From: Bacteroidota bacterium
Lineage (GTDB): Bacteria; Bacteroidota; Bacteroidia; B-17B0; Aurantibacillaceae
NCBI GenBank assembly: GCA_016708845.1
Contig: JADJFB010000001.1
Span: 365,902-429,901 of the forward strand
Length of the DNA stretch: 64,000 bases
Direction: 5' to 3'
Positions within the stretch are counted from its first letter, which is position 1; every line of letters starts with the position of its first letter. The translations under genes and the position numbers were made by a program. Below, piece by piece: positions 26,901 through 35,751 of this stretch. The notes below the pieces were generated by a model that saw only the letters and a list, made by a program, of their open reading frames with translations, did no database searches and was not told the origin of the DNA.

Positions 26901-28381
26901 TCAATCACAAACTTTTTTATAGAAAACTCCTATTTCGTTTTCTAGTTTTATGATATAAAAAACCTGACTTAAATTAGATACGTTAATATTATTCTCTCCT
27001 TCTATGATTTTTTAAGTGTGAACAGTAACGCCTTTTGTATCTATAACATAAAGAGTTGAATTTTCATTATGTTTTAGGTTAAACAATCCCTTATTAGGAT
27101 TAGGATAAATAGTAAACTCTTCTAATTTAGTGTTTGATAATTGACTAACGCCAGTTACTGTGGTATGACAAAAAACATAATTCATGGTATCAATTAATGG
27201 TGTGCTTGCCACAATACCTGATCCTGGAGTAGTTTCCAAATAGTCACCAGTTATTTCCCAAATAATAGTTCCTCGTGCATTATTATTTACAATGTATTCG
27301 GCTTTCATGCCAATAGATTGTTTATTGTCGTATGACACAAAAGTGCCAGCTGCTGAACCAGAAGATTTGCCCGTTAAATAAGGCACTTTGGCAACGTTAT
27401 CCCAATGATAATCAAACAAATTTAGTTTATCTACCACGTTATAGTATTGTGGAGTTCCAAGATCTAAAGAGAATGTTACAGCATCTTCTCCACAATTAGT
27501 TGTTTGATGTAAGGTTGTTGCGCCTGTTTGTGAACGCCCATAAAATGCTGTTCCAATATTTATTTTTGTAGATGGTACATTGTAAGTTGTAGTTAACATA
27601 TTAAATGCACTTTGAATATTAAAATTAGGGTCTCCACTCGTTGGAGCGTATAAGGGTGAATTATGATTTGCTTTACAATCAAACGCTCCAAAAAAATCGT
27701 ACGACATTAAATTTATCATATCTAAAATGGGAACGATATTATTCCATTCGATGTCATCTGCTTTTGTTGGATCGGCACTAAAACAAGCTGATAATTTATA
27801 GGTTTTGTTATTTTGAATCCCTAAAGTTGTAATAGAATCTTTAATTTGTTGTAGTAATAAAGTAAAATTTTGTTTGTCATTCGCTGTTCCTGAATGATCA
27901 GCAAATCCAGGGTATTCCCAATCAATATCAATGCCATCAAAATTGTAAAATTTCAAAAGTCTGTTACATTCAGACGCGAACAAGGCTCTTTTACTTGAGC
28001 TTGCTGCTATAGTAGGAAAGTTATCTGATAAGGTCCAACCACCAATTGACACCATGACTTTTGTCCCCGCATTATGAGCTAAATCAATGATTGAAGTATT
28101 TGGATAATAAGTAGGAGGTGTAGTTGACCAATTTATCTGTCCTTGTAATAAATTTTCGTCCGCCCACGTGTCGGTATTAGAAATTAAACCACTTGCTTCG
28201 GGTTTAAAAAAAGAATAGTTGATAATGGTATATTTTGAATACGCGATGGTTGACGGCTTTACTAATTTTGCTCTATCGTACCATTGCCAGTTAGGATAGT
28301 AGCCAATAACTTCTTTACAAGTTTGTGATAAAAGAGGTTTTAAAGACAGTGTAATTAAAAAAGTAGTACAATTTTTTTCAT
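26901..28381 (-). pseudogene. GH18 chitinase with T9SS sorting domain, disrupted at both ends
   Basis: The open middle (27012-28055, 347 residues) has the GH18 motifs SIGGW and DGIDIDWEYPG with the catalytic Glu, then an FTIYPNPNKGLFNLK sorting-domain start. Upstream, the same frame continues through GYYPNWQWYDRAKLV to a signal peptide that needs one more T in the run at 28357-28362: MKKIVLLF then LITLSLKPLLSQ. Downstream, an in-frame TAA (27012-27014) precedes KIIEGENNINVSNLSQ, the rest of the sorting domain, with a second stop at 26901. Restored length is 494 codons. Family members hydrolyse chitin or similar glycans outside the cell. Two separate lesions make a real pseudogene more likely here than at the other frameshift sites. 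Confidence 0.8.
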
Positions 28382-28586
28382 AGGTTTTTCAGAAAGTAGT
28401 TATAATTAATTCGAACACAAACCTACTTACTAAAAAATTAAATTTAGCGTGTAATCTTTAAGATAATAAGTTTCCTAACTATTAGTTGGTATTGTTTAAT
28501 GTTTTAGAATGCTTGATATTAAAGGGAAAAATGGATATAAGAGTTTTTAAACTTAGCTCATAGCAATACAATTGTTACCTAAAAAA

Positions 28587-29713
28587 TTACATAAACAATT
28601 CACTCGCTATTTTATCAGCGAGTAGTTTTCCTTTTCGGTTAGTGTGTACGTTGCATCTTTCACTACAACCTGTTCTTGCTTAATATAATTGTTCACCTGA
28701 TTTACAAAGGCTTTTACAAAGTCGTTGTTGAAGTTTGTTTTTAAGTAATTTAAGTCGATTCCCCAAATGGTTCTTAGTGAAGTTAAAACATATTCGTTAA
28801 ATCGTTCTTTTTCTGTTAAGATTTCTTTTTCAAAGTAAGCTTCTGTTTTTTCTGAAACTTGTTTGATGTAAAGGTTATTGTTAGCAATGTTCCATTGTCT
28901 TGACGTTCCATCAAAGGAATGTGCCGAAGGTCCAAGGCCAAGGTAATGTTCGCCTTTCCAATAGTTGGAATTGTGAGTACTGAAAAAACCTTCTTTACCA
29001 AAATTGGAAATTTCGTAGTGAATAAATTTATTTTTCTCCAAACGATCAATCATTTCTAAAAACATCTCCGAACTTTTTTCATCGTCGATGGCAATTTCCT
29101 TTTTCACTTTAAAATCGTGTCCTAATTTTGTTTTTTCTTCAATGGTTAAATTGTAACTTGAAATATGTTTAACCTCCAATGCTATGGCTTTATCTAATGT
29201 TTTTTTCCAATTAGTGATGTTTGAAAATTTGGAACCGTAAATTAAATCAATGGTGATGTTTTCAAAACCTCTGTCTTGTGCTCGTTTCACACTCGCTTCA
29301 CTTTCTTTAGCTGTGTGTGCACGGTTCATCCAAATCAGTTCTTCTTCATCAAAACTTTGTAAGCCAATGCTTAATCGGTTAACTTCTAATCGTTTTAACT
29401 CTTTTAGTTTGTCATCCGATAAATCATCTGGATTACATTCAAAGGTTATTTCCGCATCTTTTGATACATTATAAAGTTTGTATATTTTCTCAAGAATTAG
29501 AAAGCTTTCTTTTTCTGATAACAAACTTGGTGTTCCACCTCCAAAATAAATGGTTTTAATGTTTTTATCTTGTAGATAGTTAATTCGTAAATCAATTTCG
29601 GTCAAGATACTTTTAACCAACGCTTCTTTATTTTGTAGAGAAGTTGAAAAATGAAAATCGCAGTAATGACAAGCCTTTTTACAAAAAGGAATATGAATGT
29701 ATATTCCACTCAC
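28587..29713 (-). CDS. hemW: HemW-like radical SAM protein, C-terminus frameshifted
   Basis: The protein starts MSGIYIHIPFCKKACHYCDF, with the radical SAM cysteines C11, C15 and C18, followed by YFGGGTPSLL and the HemW signatures RLSIGLQSF and YEISNFGK. HemW is a haem chaperone related to coproporphyrinogen dehydrogenase HemN, but lacks HemN activity. The plain frame ends at 28607 with a non-family tail. Adding one base in the T4 run at 28632-28635 gives LTEKGKLLADKIASELFM and a stop at 28587, for 375 residues, exactly the expected tail. It lies 3 bases after the TPR-like gene at 29717, so the two form an operon. Confidence 0.92.
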
Positions 29714-29716
29714 AGT

Positions 29717-31213
29717 CTAAAGTTTAACTGGAATTTTATAATAGCTGATCAATTCAGCAATTAGTAATCTCACATGTTCAAAGTCATTTGAGTTTTCATA
29801 AGTTGCTTTTAACTTTTCGGTGTATTGTTTACGTTGATTTGTTAAGTATTGAGAAGTAAAGTAATAAGCATCAATGGTTAAATCATTTTCTTTTACTACA
29901 ATTTGATCGGAAGTGATTTTTTTGTAGCGTTTGTATGTAGAAATTACTTTATCGTATTGACCTAAGCTAAAGTAACCCATAATCAAAGCGACAAACATTC
30001 CATCTAAAAACTTCTGAAATGGTATCTGTTGGTATGAAACCAAGGTATCTTCTAAAATTTTAACGGATTTGTTTTTATCCGTAGTATCTCCTGTCAGTAA
30101 AATAGCCGAATAAAAACATTTTAAGTTGATCAGTTTAATAATATATTCACCATCATCCCAGATATTTTTTGCTAATTCAGATTCTAGCTTTTGTTTAAGG
30201 AACTGTATGTTTTCTTTTATATCTGAGGGTAAAGTTTTGTGATAATCATCTCTAAATATAAATGCGTACGAACTTAAATAATGACTTGCTTGTACCGAAA
30301 ACGAAAATATTTCTGGGATATTAATGTAGCTTTTCCAAAATTTTAAAAAAGAACTAATGCCGTTCATTTTTTTAACTTCCTGTAGCATGGATTCTGTATT
30401 GTTATTGTTTACGTCTAGTTGTAAACGTAAGCCCAAAATTTTAAAATACATGTCATCCAAATAATGAAAGCACACATGAGCACTATTTAAAAAGTCCCGT
30501 TCTAAATCATCTAATTCTTTAATCGTTTCTTGTCTAAAAAAATCGGGGTGACTTAAAAAACTTAACTCATAGTATTTTCCAAATCGTGCTAAAATATTAA
30601 TGGAATTAGATTCATGTTTAGTGTATTGATTAAAGAATGCTAAGTCTTTATTTGCTTGAGCTTTCGAGATATTTTCTTTTCCTTTAAAAAATAAATTTTC
30701 GCGTAAGTATAAATAAATAGAGTTTTTGATTTGCTCTAATTCTATGTATTCTTTTACTTTTTTATGATATTTATTGGCATCTTTTGATTCGGTAATAAAA
30801 CATTGTTGCGCAAAAAATTTGGTAACCTCTATCAGGGTAGTATAGTCTTCAATTTTTTCGGCTACATCTGATAGCCATTCGGCAATATCATTTGCTTTTT
30901 GTTTCTCGCCTTTACTAAGTAATTCTTCAATGGTTTGAAGATTGTGTTTTAAATAATTGGGATAGTTTCGACTTAAAAAACCACTTAATTTAAAGGTGTG
31001 ATGTGTTAATTGTAAAAATTTCTTTTTTGTTTTTTCTTGCGAATCACCATAGGTTTGTTTACATAACTCATCCGATTCGTGAGGTGTTTTTGCATGACGA
31101 ATGGTAGTGACTAATTTGTGAGGTAAATCAGCATTTGTATTTAATAGATAATCAGAAAATTCTTTAAAGTGAAAGTCGGATAGTAAAAGAATTTGTTTTT
31201 GAATACTAATCAT
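29717..31213 (-). CDS. Bacteroidota-specific helical protein of unknown function
   Basis: The 498-residue protein has no signal peptide or membrane span. It is almost wholly predicted helical, rich in Lys, Glu, Leu and Tyr, and its pattern suggests degenerate TPR-like repeats (for example ALIMGYFSLGQYDKVISTYK). I recognise no catalytic motif. It is the first gene of a probable two-gene operon with hemW, 3 bases apart, but this pairing does not by itself give a function. Upstream lies ung on the same strand, about 98 bases away. Confidence 0.7.
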   Translation of the reverse strand: MISIQKQILLLSDFHFKEFSDYLLNTNADLPHKLVTTIRHAKTPHESDELCKQTYGDSQEKTKKKFLQLTHHTFKLSGFLSRNYPNYLKHNLQTIEELLSKGEKQKANDIAEWLSDVAEKIEDYTTLIEVTKFFAQQCFITESKDANKYHKKVKEYIELEQIKNSIYLYLRENLFFKGKENISKAQANKDLAFFNQYTKHESNSINILARFGKYYELSFLSHPDFFRQETIKELDDLERDFLNSAHVCFHYLDDMYFKILGLRLQLDVNNNNTESMLQEVKKMNGISSFLKFWKSYINIPEIFSFSVQASHYLSSYAFIFRDDYHKTLPSDIKENIQFLKQKLESELAKNIWDDGEYIIKLINLKCFYSAILLTGDTTDKNKSVKILEDTLVSYQQIPFQKFLDGMFVALIMGYFSLGQYDKVISTYKRYKKITSDQIVVKENDLTIDAYYFTSQYLTNQRKQYTEKLKATYENSNDFEHVRLLIAELISYYKIPVKL

Positions 31214-31311
31214 GGCGTCGTTATGTTGGACAAAGATTTTTCTTAAACCTATAAATAATGTTTTATTAATACAAACTTAATCTACAAAAATCTAAATACA
31301 TTCGATGAATT

Positions 31312-32001
31312 TTAGTCGAATAAAGTGTCGTTTGGCAGTGCCCATTTAATAGGTTCAATACCTTTTGAAATCAAATACTCGTTCGTTTTGGAGAAATGTT
31401 TGGAGCCGTAAAAAGCGCCGCCAGCTAAGGGAGACGGATGAGCGGCTGTTAAAACTAAATGCTTTTCTAAATCGATTAAGTTTGATTTGCTTTTGGCAAA
31501 GTTTCCCCATAACAAAAACACACAATGCTCTTTTTTATCGGAAATGAGTTTTATAACTGCGTCTGTAAATGTTTCCCAGCCTTTTTTTTGGTGACTGCCA
31601 GGCTCTCCTGCTCTAACAGTTAAAGTGGCATTTAACAATAATACGCCTTGTGTTGCCCAAGTTGTTAAATTACCGTGACTTGGGACACTAAAATCAATGT
31701 CGGTTTTTAGTTCTTTATAAATATTCGCTAAAGATGGCGGCGTCTTCACTCCGTAATTTACAGAAAAACTCAGTCCGTGTGCTTGATTTGCGCCGTGATA
31801 GGGGTCTTGACCTAAAATAATAACCTTTGTCTTTTCAAAGGGAGTAAGGTTAAACGCGTTAAATACCTCGGTTTCTTTTGGGTAGATAGTATTATCTGCT
31901 CTTTCTTTTTCCAAAAATGCGTTTAAGGTAACCATATATGACTTTTCAAACTCCATTTTAAGCTTTTGAGCCCATGAATTATGTAATAAATTTGTAGTCA
32001 T
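31312..32001 (-). CDS. ung: Uracil-DNA glycosylase (family 1)
   Basis: The 229-residue enzyme removes uracil from DNA as the first step of base-excision repair. It carries the water-activating motif GQDPYHG with D66, the uracil-binding LLLNATLTV, the LLWGNFAKSK strand and the DNA-intercalating HPSPLAGGAFYGSKHF near the C-terminus. Length and all motifs are as in typical UNG, and the frame is intact. It is divergent from the small lipoprotein at 32126. Confidence 0.97.
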   Translation of the reverse strand: MTTNLLHNSWAQKLKMEFEKSYMVTLNAFLEKERADNTIYPKETEVFNAFNLTPFEKTKVIILGQDPYHGANQAHGLSFSVNYGVKTPPSLANIYKELKTDIDFSVPSHGNLTTWATQGVLLLNATLTVRAGEPGSHQKKGWETFTDAVIKLISDKKEHCVFLLWGNFAKSKSNLIDLEKHLVLTAAHPSPLAGGAFYGSKHFSKTNEYLISKGIEPIKWALPNDTLFD

Positions 32002-32065
32002 TAAATTGTTAATGGGTTGTTAATGGATTGTGTGAAATAAAAAATGATTTTTCTCAGTCTTTTTT

Positions 32066-32095
32066 TTTGTTGTTAGCGAAATTACTATATATTTG
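32066..32095 (+). promoter_or_regulatory. Bacteroidota-type promoter of the small lipoprotein/ytxJ unit
   Basis: TTTG (32066-32069), 18 bases, then TATATTTG (32088-32095) is a full match to the TTTG/TAnnTTTG promoter. It lies 30 bases before the ATG at 32126. Confidence 0.65.
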
Positions 32096-32125
32096 TTACT
32101 CTATTTATTTTTAAAATTGAAAATT

Positions 32126-32257
32126 ATGAAAAAATTAGCTTTATTATCAGCACTTTCGTTCGCTTTTTGTGTAACAATCTCTTCATGCAAATCGCACGAG
32201 AAATGTCCAGCTTACTCTAAAGCTAATACAACTATCTCTGCTAAAAAATCTGTTTAA
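32126..32257 (+). CDS. Small lipoprotein, 43 residues
   Basis: The short frame MKKLALLSALSFAFCVTISS then C and KSHEKCPAYSKANTTISAKKS is a typical lipoprotein: positive start, hydrophobic core, then a lipobox ISSC. The mature part is only about 20 residues. It has the best-matching promoter of the window, and its stop lies 6 bases before ytxJ, so both are probably one transcript. Similar tiny lipoproteins are common in Bacteroidota, with unknown role; the extra Cys in the mature part may matter given the thiol-redox neighbour. Confidence 0.65.
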   Translation: MKKLALLSALSFAFCVTISSCKSHEKCPAYSKANTTISAKKSV

Positions 32258-32263
32258 TTTTTT

Positions 32264-32614
32264 ATGCTTTGGCATAAGTTAAACGATATTAGTCAGTTAC
32301 AAGATATTATAAATCTTACTAAAGAACAGTCGCCTAATGGGTTGACTGTTCTTATTTTTAAACATAGTACCAGATGTTCTATTAGTTCGATGGCGTTGAA
32401 TCGCTTAGAAACGAGATGGATTGACAACGAAAAAATTCCAGCTTATTATTTGGATTTGCTAAATCACCGTGATATTTCAAATGAAATAGCCAATGTATTT
32501 TCGATTGAACACGCTTCTCCTCAAGTATTATTAATTAAAAATGGCGTTTGTGTTTATAACGCTTCGCATACTGATATTTCAGCTGCTGATATTTTAGAGG
32601 CCACTATACAATAG
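32264..32614 (+). CDS. ytxJ: Bacillithiol-system redox protein YtxJ (monothiol bacilliredoxin)
   Basis: This 116-residue thioredoxin-fold protein has the single-Cys active site HSTRCSISSMAL (C38), DLLNHRDISNEIA and the cis-Pro segment HASPQVLLIKNG, all typical of YtxJ. The family reduces mixed disulfides between bacillithiol and proteins, so the host probably makes bacillithiol. The ATG start at 32264 follows the lipoprotein by 6 bases. Its TAG stop lies inside the left arm of an inverted repeat starting at 32611. Confidence 0.9.
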   Translation: MLWHKLNDISQLQDIINLTKEQSPNGLTVLIFKHSTRCSISSMALNRLETRWIDNEKIPAYYLDLLNHRDISNEIANVFSIEHASPQVLLIKNGVCVYNASHTDISAADILEATIQ

Positions 32615-32717
32615 AACGCAGATGCCGCTGGTTATTTATGATTAAGTATGATTTTTGTTTTATGAAATCTATTTATCTTATTTTAATCATGCCAAATCAT
32701 TACCATCAGCGTTCTAT
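32611..32717. repeat. Imperfect intergenic inverted repeat (AGAACGCAGATG / ATCAGCGTTCTAT)
   Basis: The left arm ATAGAACGCAGATGCCGCTG and the right arm TACCATCAGCGTTCTAT are imperfect inverted copies enclosing about 70 AT-rich bases between ytxJ and osmC. Related pieces occur at 45301-45340, 50763-50777 and 59279-59370. Confidence 0.6.
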
Positions 32718-32725
32718 AAAAAACG

Positions 32726-33136
32726 TTACCAAATAAATTCAATTACTTGTTTTAAATCTGGGTGTAAACTTTTGGCAACAGGGCATGTAAAAGCAGCGTG
32801 TTCGTATATTTTCTTTTCTTTATCTGTATAATTTCCTTTTGGGAAAGTAACCGTAATGTGAATTTCGCCTATACGTCTTGGTTCGGTATACATTATTTTT
32901 GTCACTTCGGCTGTTGTTCCATCAACTTTTGTAATTCCCTCCTTCATCGCTACAATTCCCATAATTGAAATCATGCAACTTGCTAATGCCGTTGCCACTA
33001 AATCGGTTGGCGAAAACATTTCCCCCTTTCCGTGGTTATCTTTTGGAGCATCCGTGTGAATGGTAGTATTGGATTGAAGATGAGTGGCTTCTGTTCTCAA
33101 CTCTCCTAAATAAGTGACTTTACTCGTAATCATCAT
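32726..33136 (-). CDS. OsmC-family peroxiredoxin-like protein
   Basis: The 136-residue protein has the OsmC/Ohr fold signatures: FSPTDLVATALASCMISIMG with C54 and HAAFTCPVAKSLHPDL with C118, the two reactive cysteines. The family reduces organic hydroperoxides in the cytoplasm with the Cys pair. It belongs to the OsmC side rather than Ohr, judging from the CMISIMG context. It converges with ytxJ across the inverted repeat. The start could be Met1 or Met2. Confidence 0.9.
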   Translation of the reverse strand: MMITSKVTYLGELRTEATHLQSNTTIHTDAPKDNHGKGEMFSPTDLVATALASCMISIMGIVAMKEGITKVDGTTAEVTKIMYTEPRRIGEIHITVTFPKGNYTDKEKKIYEHAAFTCPVAKSLHPDLKQVIEFIW

Positions 33137-33255
33137 GTTAAATTTAAACTCAAAGATAACTTTTTTGGTAAAACCATGTAATTTACTTCAAAGAATTAGT
33201 ATTATTTAAAGTAAATAAGCCCTATTAATTCATCTATTTAAACGAAAATTATAAC

Positions 33256-33263
33256 TATTTTTG
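33256..33263 (+). promoter_or_regulatory. -7 box upstream of the outer-membrane protein gene
   Basis: TATTTTTG matches TAnnTTTG and ends 7 bases before the ATG at 33271. The mRNA leader would be very short or absent. Confidence 0.45.
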
Positions 33264-33270
33264 TTAACCA

Positions 33271-34026
33271 ATGACAAAGCGATTTCACTATAGTTTTATA
33301 TTACTTTTTATAAGTAGTTTGTGTTTTTCTCAAAGCACGAGTCAAGCTATTGCCAACGGTCAAGATCCTAATGTATTATATCGTAATGAAATGTCGTTTG
33401 GTATATTTGCTCACAGCAGAGGTTTTGGTTTAAATTTTATGAGAGCTAAACATGTTACGGGAACCAGAAAACGTTTGTTCGAAATTCAGGCTCTTAATAT
33501 GAGACATCCTAAAGAAATTAAAATTTCTAATAGTGCTGATAATTCTAAAAAATTTATTTACGGCAAATTAAATAATATTTTATTGTTTAGAGCAGGTGTT
33601 GGTTATCAAACAACCATCTTTAAGCGTTCGGATAGAAAATCAGTCGAGATAAGAACCTCTTATTATTTAGGTGGGAATTTAACTTTCGCGAAGCCTAATT
33701 ATATTTTGGTGTTCAGAGAGAATAGTGCAGGAACTAAATACCAAGAATCCGTAAAATATGATCCTGAAGTTTATACAATTGATAGTATTTCGGGACGAGG
33801 ACCTTTATTGGATGGATTGGGAGAAATAAAAATATATCCTGGTGCTTATGCTAAATTTAATTTAAGTTTTGAATACGCTCCTTTTTCTAAAAAAGTAAAG
33901 GCAATTGAAACAGGAGTAATATTGGATTATTATCCTAAAGCTTTGCCAATTATGGCAAACAATCCAGCCGAAAATTTTATTGTAACATTATATATTGCTT
34001 TTGTGTTTGGCAAAAAATGGTTCTAA
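33271..34026 (+). CDS. Outer-membrane beta-barrel-like protein of unknown function
   Basis: The 251-residue protein has a signal peptide (MTKRFHYSFILLFISSLCFS), alternating aromatic strands and a terminal VTLYIAFVFGKKWF, as expected for an outer-membrane barrel. I do not recognise the family. Its stop overlaps the extended lipA start by 10 bases, so it likely shares a transcript with lipA, though no functional tie is obvious. The frame is intact. Confidence 0.75.
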   Translation: MTKRFHYSFILLFISSLCFSQSTSQAIANGQDPNVLYRNEMSFGIFAHSRGFGLNFMRAKHVTGTRKRLFEIQALNMRHPKEIKISNSADNSKKFIYGKLNNILLFRAGVGYQTTIFKRSDRKSVEIRTSYYLGGNLTFAKPNYILVFRENSAGTKYQESVKYDPEVYTIDSISGRGPLLDGLGEIKIYPGAYAKFNLSFEYAPFSKKVKAIETGVILDYYPKALPIMANNPAENFIVTLYIAFVFGKKWF

Positions 34027-34901
34027 AAATGGAAAATTCCAACAAAGATACAATTCTTGAAAAGCCTCGTAAACCAGATTGGTTAAGAGTGAAATTACCT
34101 ATTGGGGAAGAATATTTAAAAGTAAGAAAAATTGTTGCAGATCATAAACTACATACCATTTGCGAAAGTGGTAATTGCCCTAATATGGGGGAGTGTTGGG
34201 GCGCAGGAACAGCAACCTTTATGATTTTAGGAAACATCTGTACGCGCTCTTGCGGATTTTGTGCTGTGGCTACTGGTAAACCAAAACCTGCAGATTGGGA
34301 TGAACCAAAACGTGTAGCCAACTCTGTAAAATTAATGGGCGTAAAACATTGCGTAATTACATCCGTTGATAGAGATGATTTAAAAGATGGTGGTTCTATT
34401 ATTTGGGCAGAAACCATTAAAGCTATTCGTGAAATTAGTCCTGAAACTAAGTTTGAATGTTTAATTCCAGACTTTGCTGGCAAATGGGAAAACTTACAAC
34501 GTATTATTGATGTGAAGCCTGATATTGTTTCTCATAATATTGAAACCGTTCGCCGATTAACAGCACAAGTGCGCATACAAGCTAAATATGACCGAAGCAT
34601 GGAAGTATTAAAGCGCTTGCACGAAGCAGGAGTAAGAACTAAATGTGGTTTAATGGTTGGCTTGGGCGAAACCGAAGAAGAAGTTTTAGAAACCATTGAT
34701 GATTTAGCAGCTGTAAATTGTGATGTAATGACCATTGGCCAATACTTGCAGCCAACGCCAAAACATTTACCAGTGGCTAGATATGTGCATCCCGACGAAT
34801 TTAAAAAATGGGGCGAGATTGCTTTGTCAAAAGGATTCAGATACGTAGAGAGTGGTGCGTTGGTGCGTTCTTCTTACCATGCAGAGAAGCATGTGTTTTA
34901 A
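34017..34901 (+). CDS. lipA: Lipoyl synthase
   Basis: LipA inserts two sulfurs into protein-bound octanoate to form lipoyl groups, for enzymes such as pyruvate dehydrogenase. It has both iron-sulfur centres: the auxiliary cluster C49, C54, C60 (CESGNCPNMGEC) and the radical SAM cluster C75, C79, C82 (CTRSCGFC), plus KTNSGLMVGLGE-like GLMVGLGETEEEV and the C-terminal RSSYHA with its conserved Ser. The 294 residues are normal. The start may be ATG 34017, overlapping the upstream gene, or ATG 34029, directly after its stop. Confidence 0.96.
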   Translation: MVLKMENSNKDTILEKPRKPDWLRVKLPIGEEYLKVRKIVADHKLHTICESGNCPNMGECWGAGTATFMILGNICTRSCGFCAVATGKPKPADWDEPKRVANSVKLMGVKHCVITSVDRDDLKDGGSIIWAETIKAIREISPETKFECLIPDFAGKWENLQRIIDVKPDIVSHNIETVRRLTAQVRIQAKYDRSMEVLKRLHEAGVRTKCGLMVGLGETEEEVLETIDDLAAVNCDVMTIGQYLQPTPKHLPVARYVHPDEFKKWGEIALSKGFRYVESGALVRSSYHAEKHVF

Positions 34902-34908
34902 TGGGTTT

Positions 34909-35096
34909 AGCCACATAGATACACAGAAAAATAATAAGTAAAGCCGGTCGTGTAAAATTTAGAATAGAAGAATAAATTTTTTACACAGAGAGTAATTAAA
35001 AATTGAAGCTTCGCTTCAATACTATGTGAAACTAAATAATACGGATGCATTCAAAACCTAATTAAGCACTAACAAAACCTATGTGTCTATGTGGTT
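34909..35096. repeat. CCACATAG-type intergenic inverted repeat, copy 2
   Basis: The left arm AGCCACATAGATACACAG and right arm CTATGTGTCTATGTGGTT face each other over about 150 bases that include a small AAGCTTCGCTT hairpin. The element fills the space after lipA. Confidence 0.7.
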
Positions 35097-35135
35097 AAAA
35101 AACACATGGTTTAACTATTAAGAAATAAAAAACTA

Positions 35136-35750
35136 ATGAAATCTCTTTTCGCCATTCTTTTAAAAAATATTATTCTGTTGACATTAATCACCATCAGTTT
35201 AGTGTTTATGTTTACACAGCACATTGGCTTTAAAGAAATTTGGTATTTATTTTATGGCCTGGGTACTTTATATGTGTTATCATCGTGTTACGAAGCTTAC
35301 GCATTGTCTCAAGTAAAAAAGGAAACCAAGAAATTTATTTATTTCACCGATGGTTTTTTAGCGAAACGTATTATTAAAATAATTTCCTTTATCTGTATTG
35401 GAGTTTTGTTGTTTTATTCTGGCCGCAGCATCATCAAGTACATGGCCTTTGTATGTTTTTTAATTGCTTTTACAGAGATTGTTGTAACGACTTGGAGATA
35501 CATGAAAGATCTTTGTTTTGTAGCTCTAGAAGACGATCAGTTAGTATTATCGACTAATAAAATTGACATGACCAGCGCTAAAGAAATTCAAAAAATTGAA
35601 GCGCGCCACGGCTTAATGTATTTTGTAAACTATAATAAAAAAACCATTACCCTTCGTACCGATATGATGAGCGAAAACTCTGAATTCAAATTAGCTCTTG
35701 ACAATTGGATTGATACCAATGGTTTAAGAGATAAGGTTGTTGCGGAGTAG
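35136..35750 (+). CDS. Integral membrane protein of unknown function
   Basis: The 204-residue protein has about four hydrophobic spans in its first ~130 residues (LLKNIILLTLITISLVFMFT, WYLFYGLGTLYVLSSCYEAY, IISFICIGVLLFYSG and YMAFVCFLIAFTEIVVTT). A soluble C-terminal domain with VLSTNKIDMTSAKEIQKIEA looks like a bacterial PH-like fold; this is a guess from strand pattern. It is alone on the plus strand, with one base between its stop and the end of the convergent deacylase gene and no terminator visible there. Confidence 0.7.
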   Translation: MKSLFAILLKNIILLTLITISLVFMFTQHIGFKEIWYLFYGLGTLYVLSSCYEAYALSQVKKETKKFIYFTDGFLAKRIIKIISFICIGVLLFYSGRSIIKYMAFVCFLIAFTEIVVTTWRYMKDLCFVALEDDQLVLSTNKIDMTSAKEIQKIEARHGLMYFVNYNKKTITLRTDMMSENSEFKLALDNWIDTNGLRDKVVAE

Positions 35751-35751
35751 A

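Noticed and set aside
28382..28586. Possible RNA gene between the chitinase and hemW
   Set aside because: The stretch is plain AT-rich sequence with no cloverleaf, strong hairpin or conserved motif visible.
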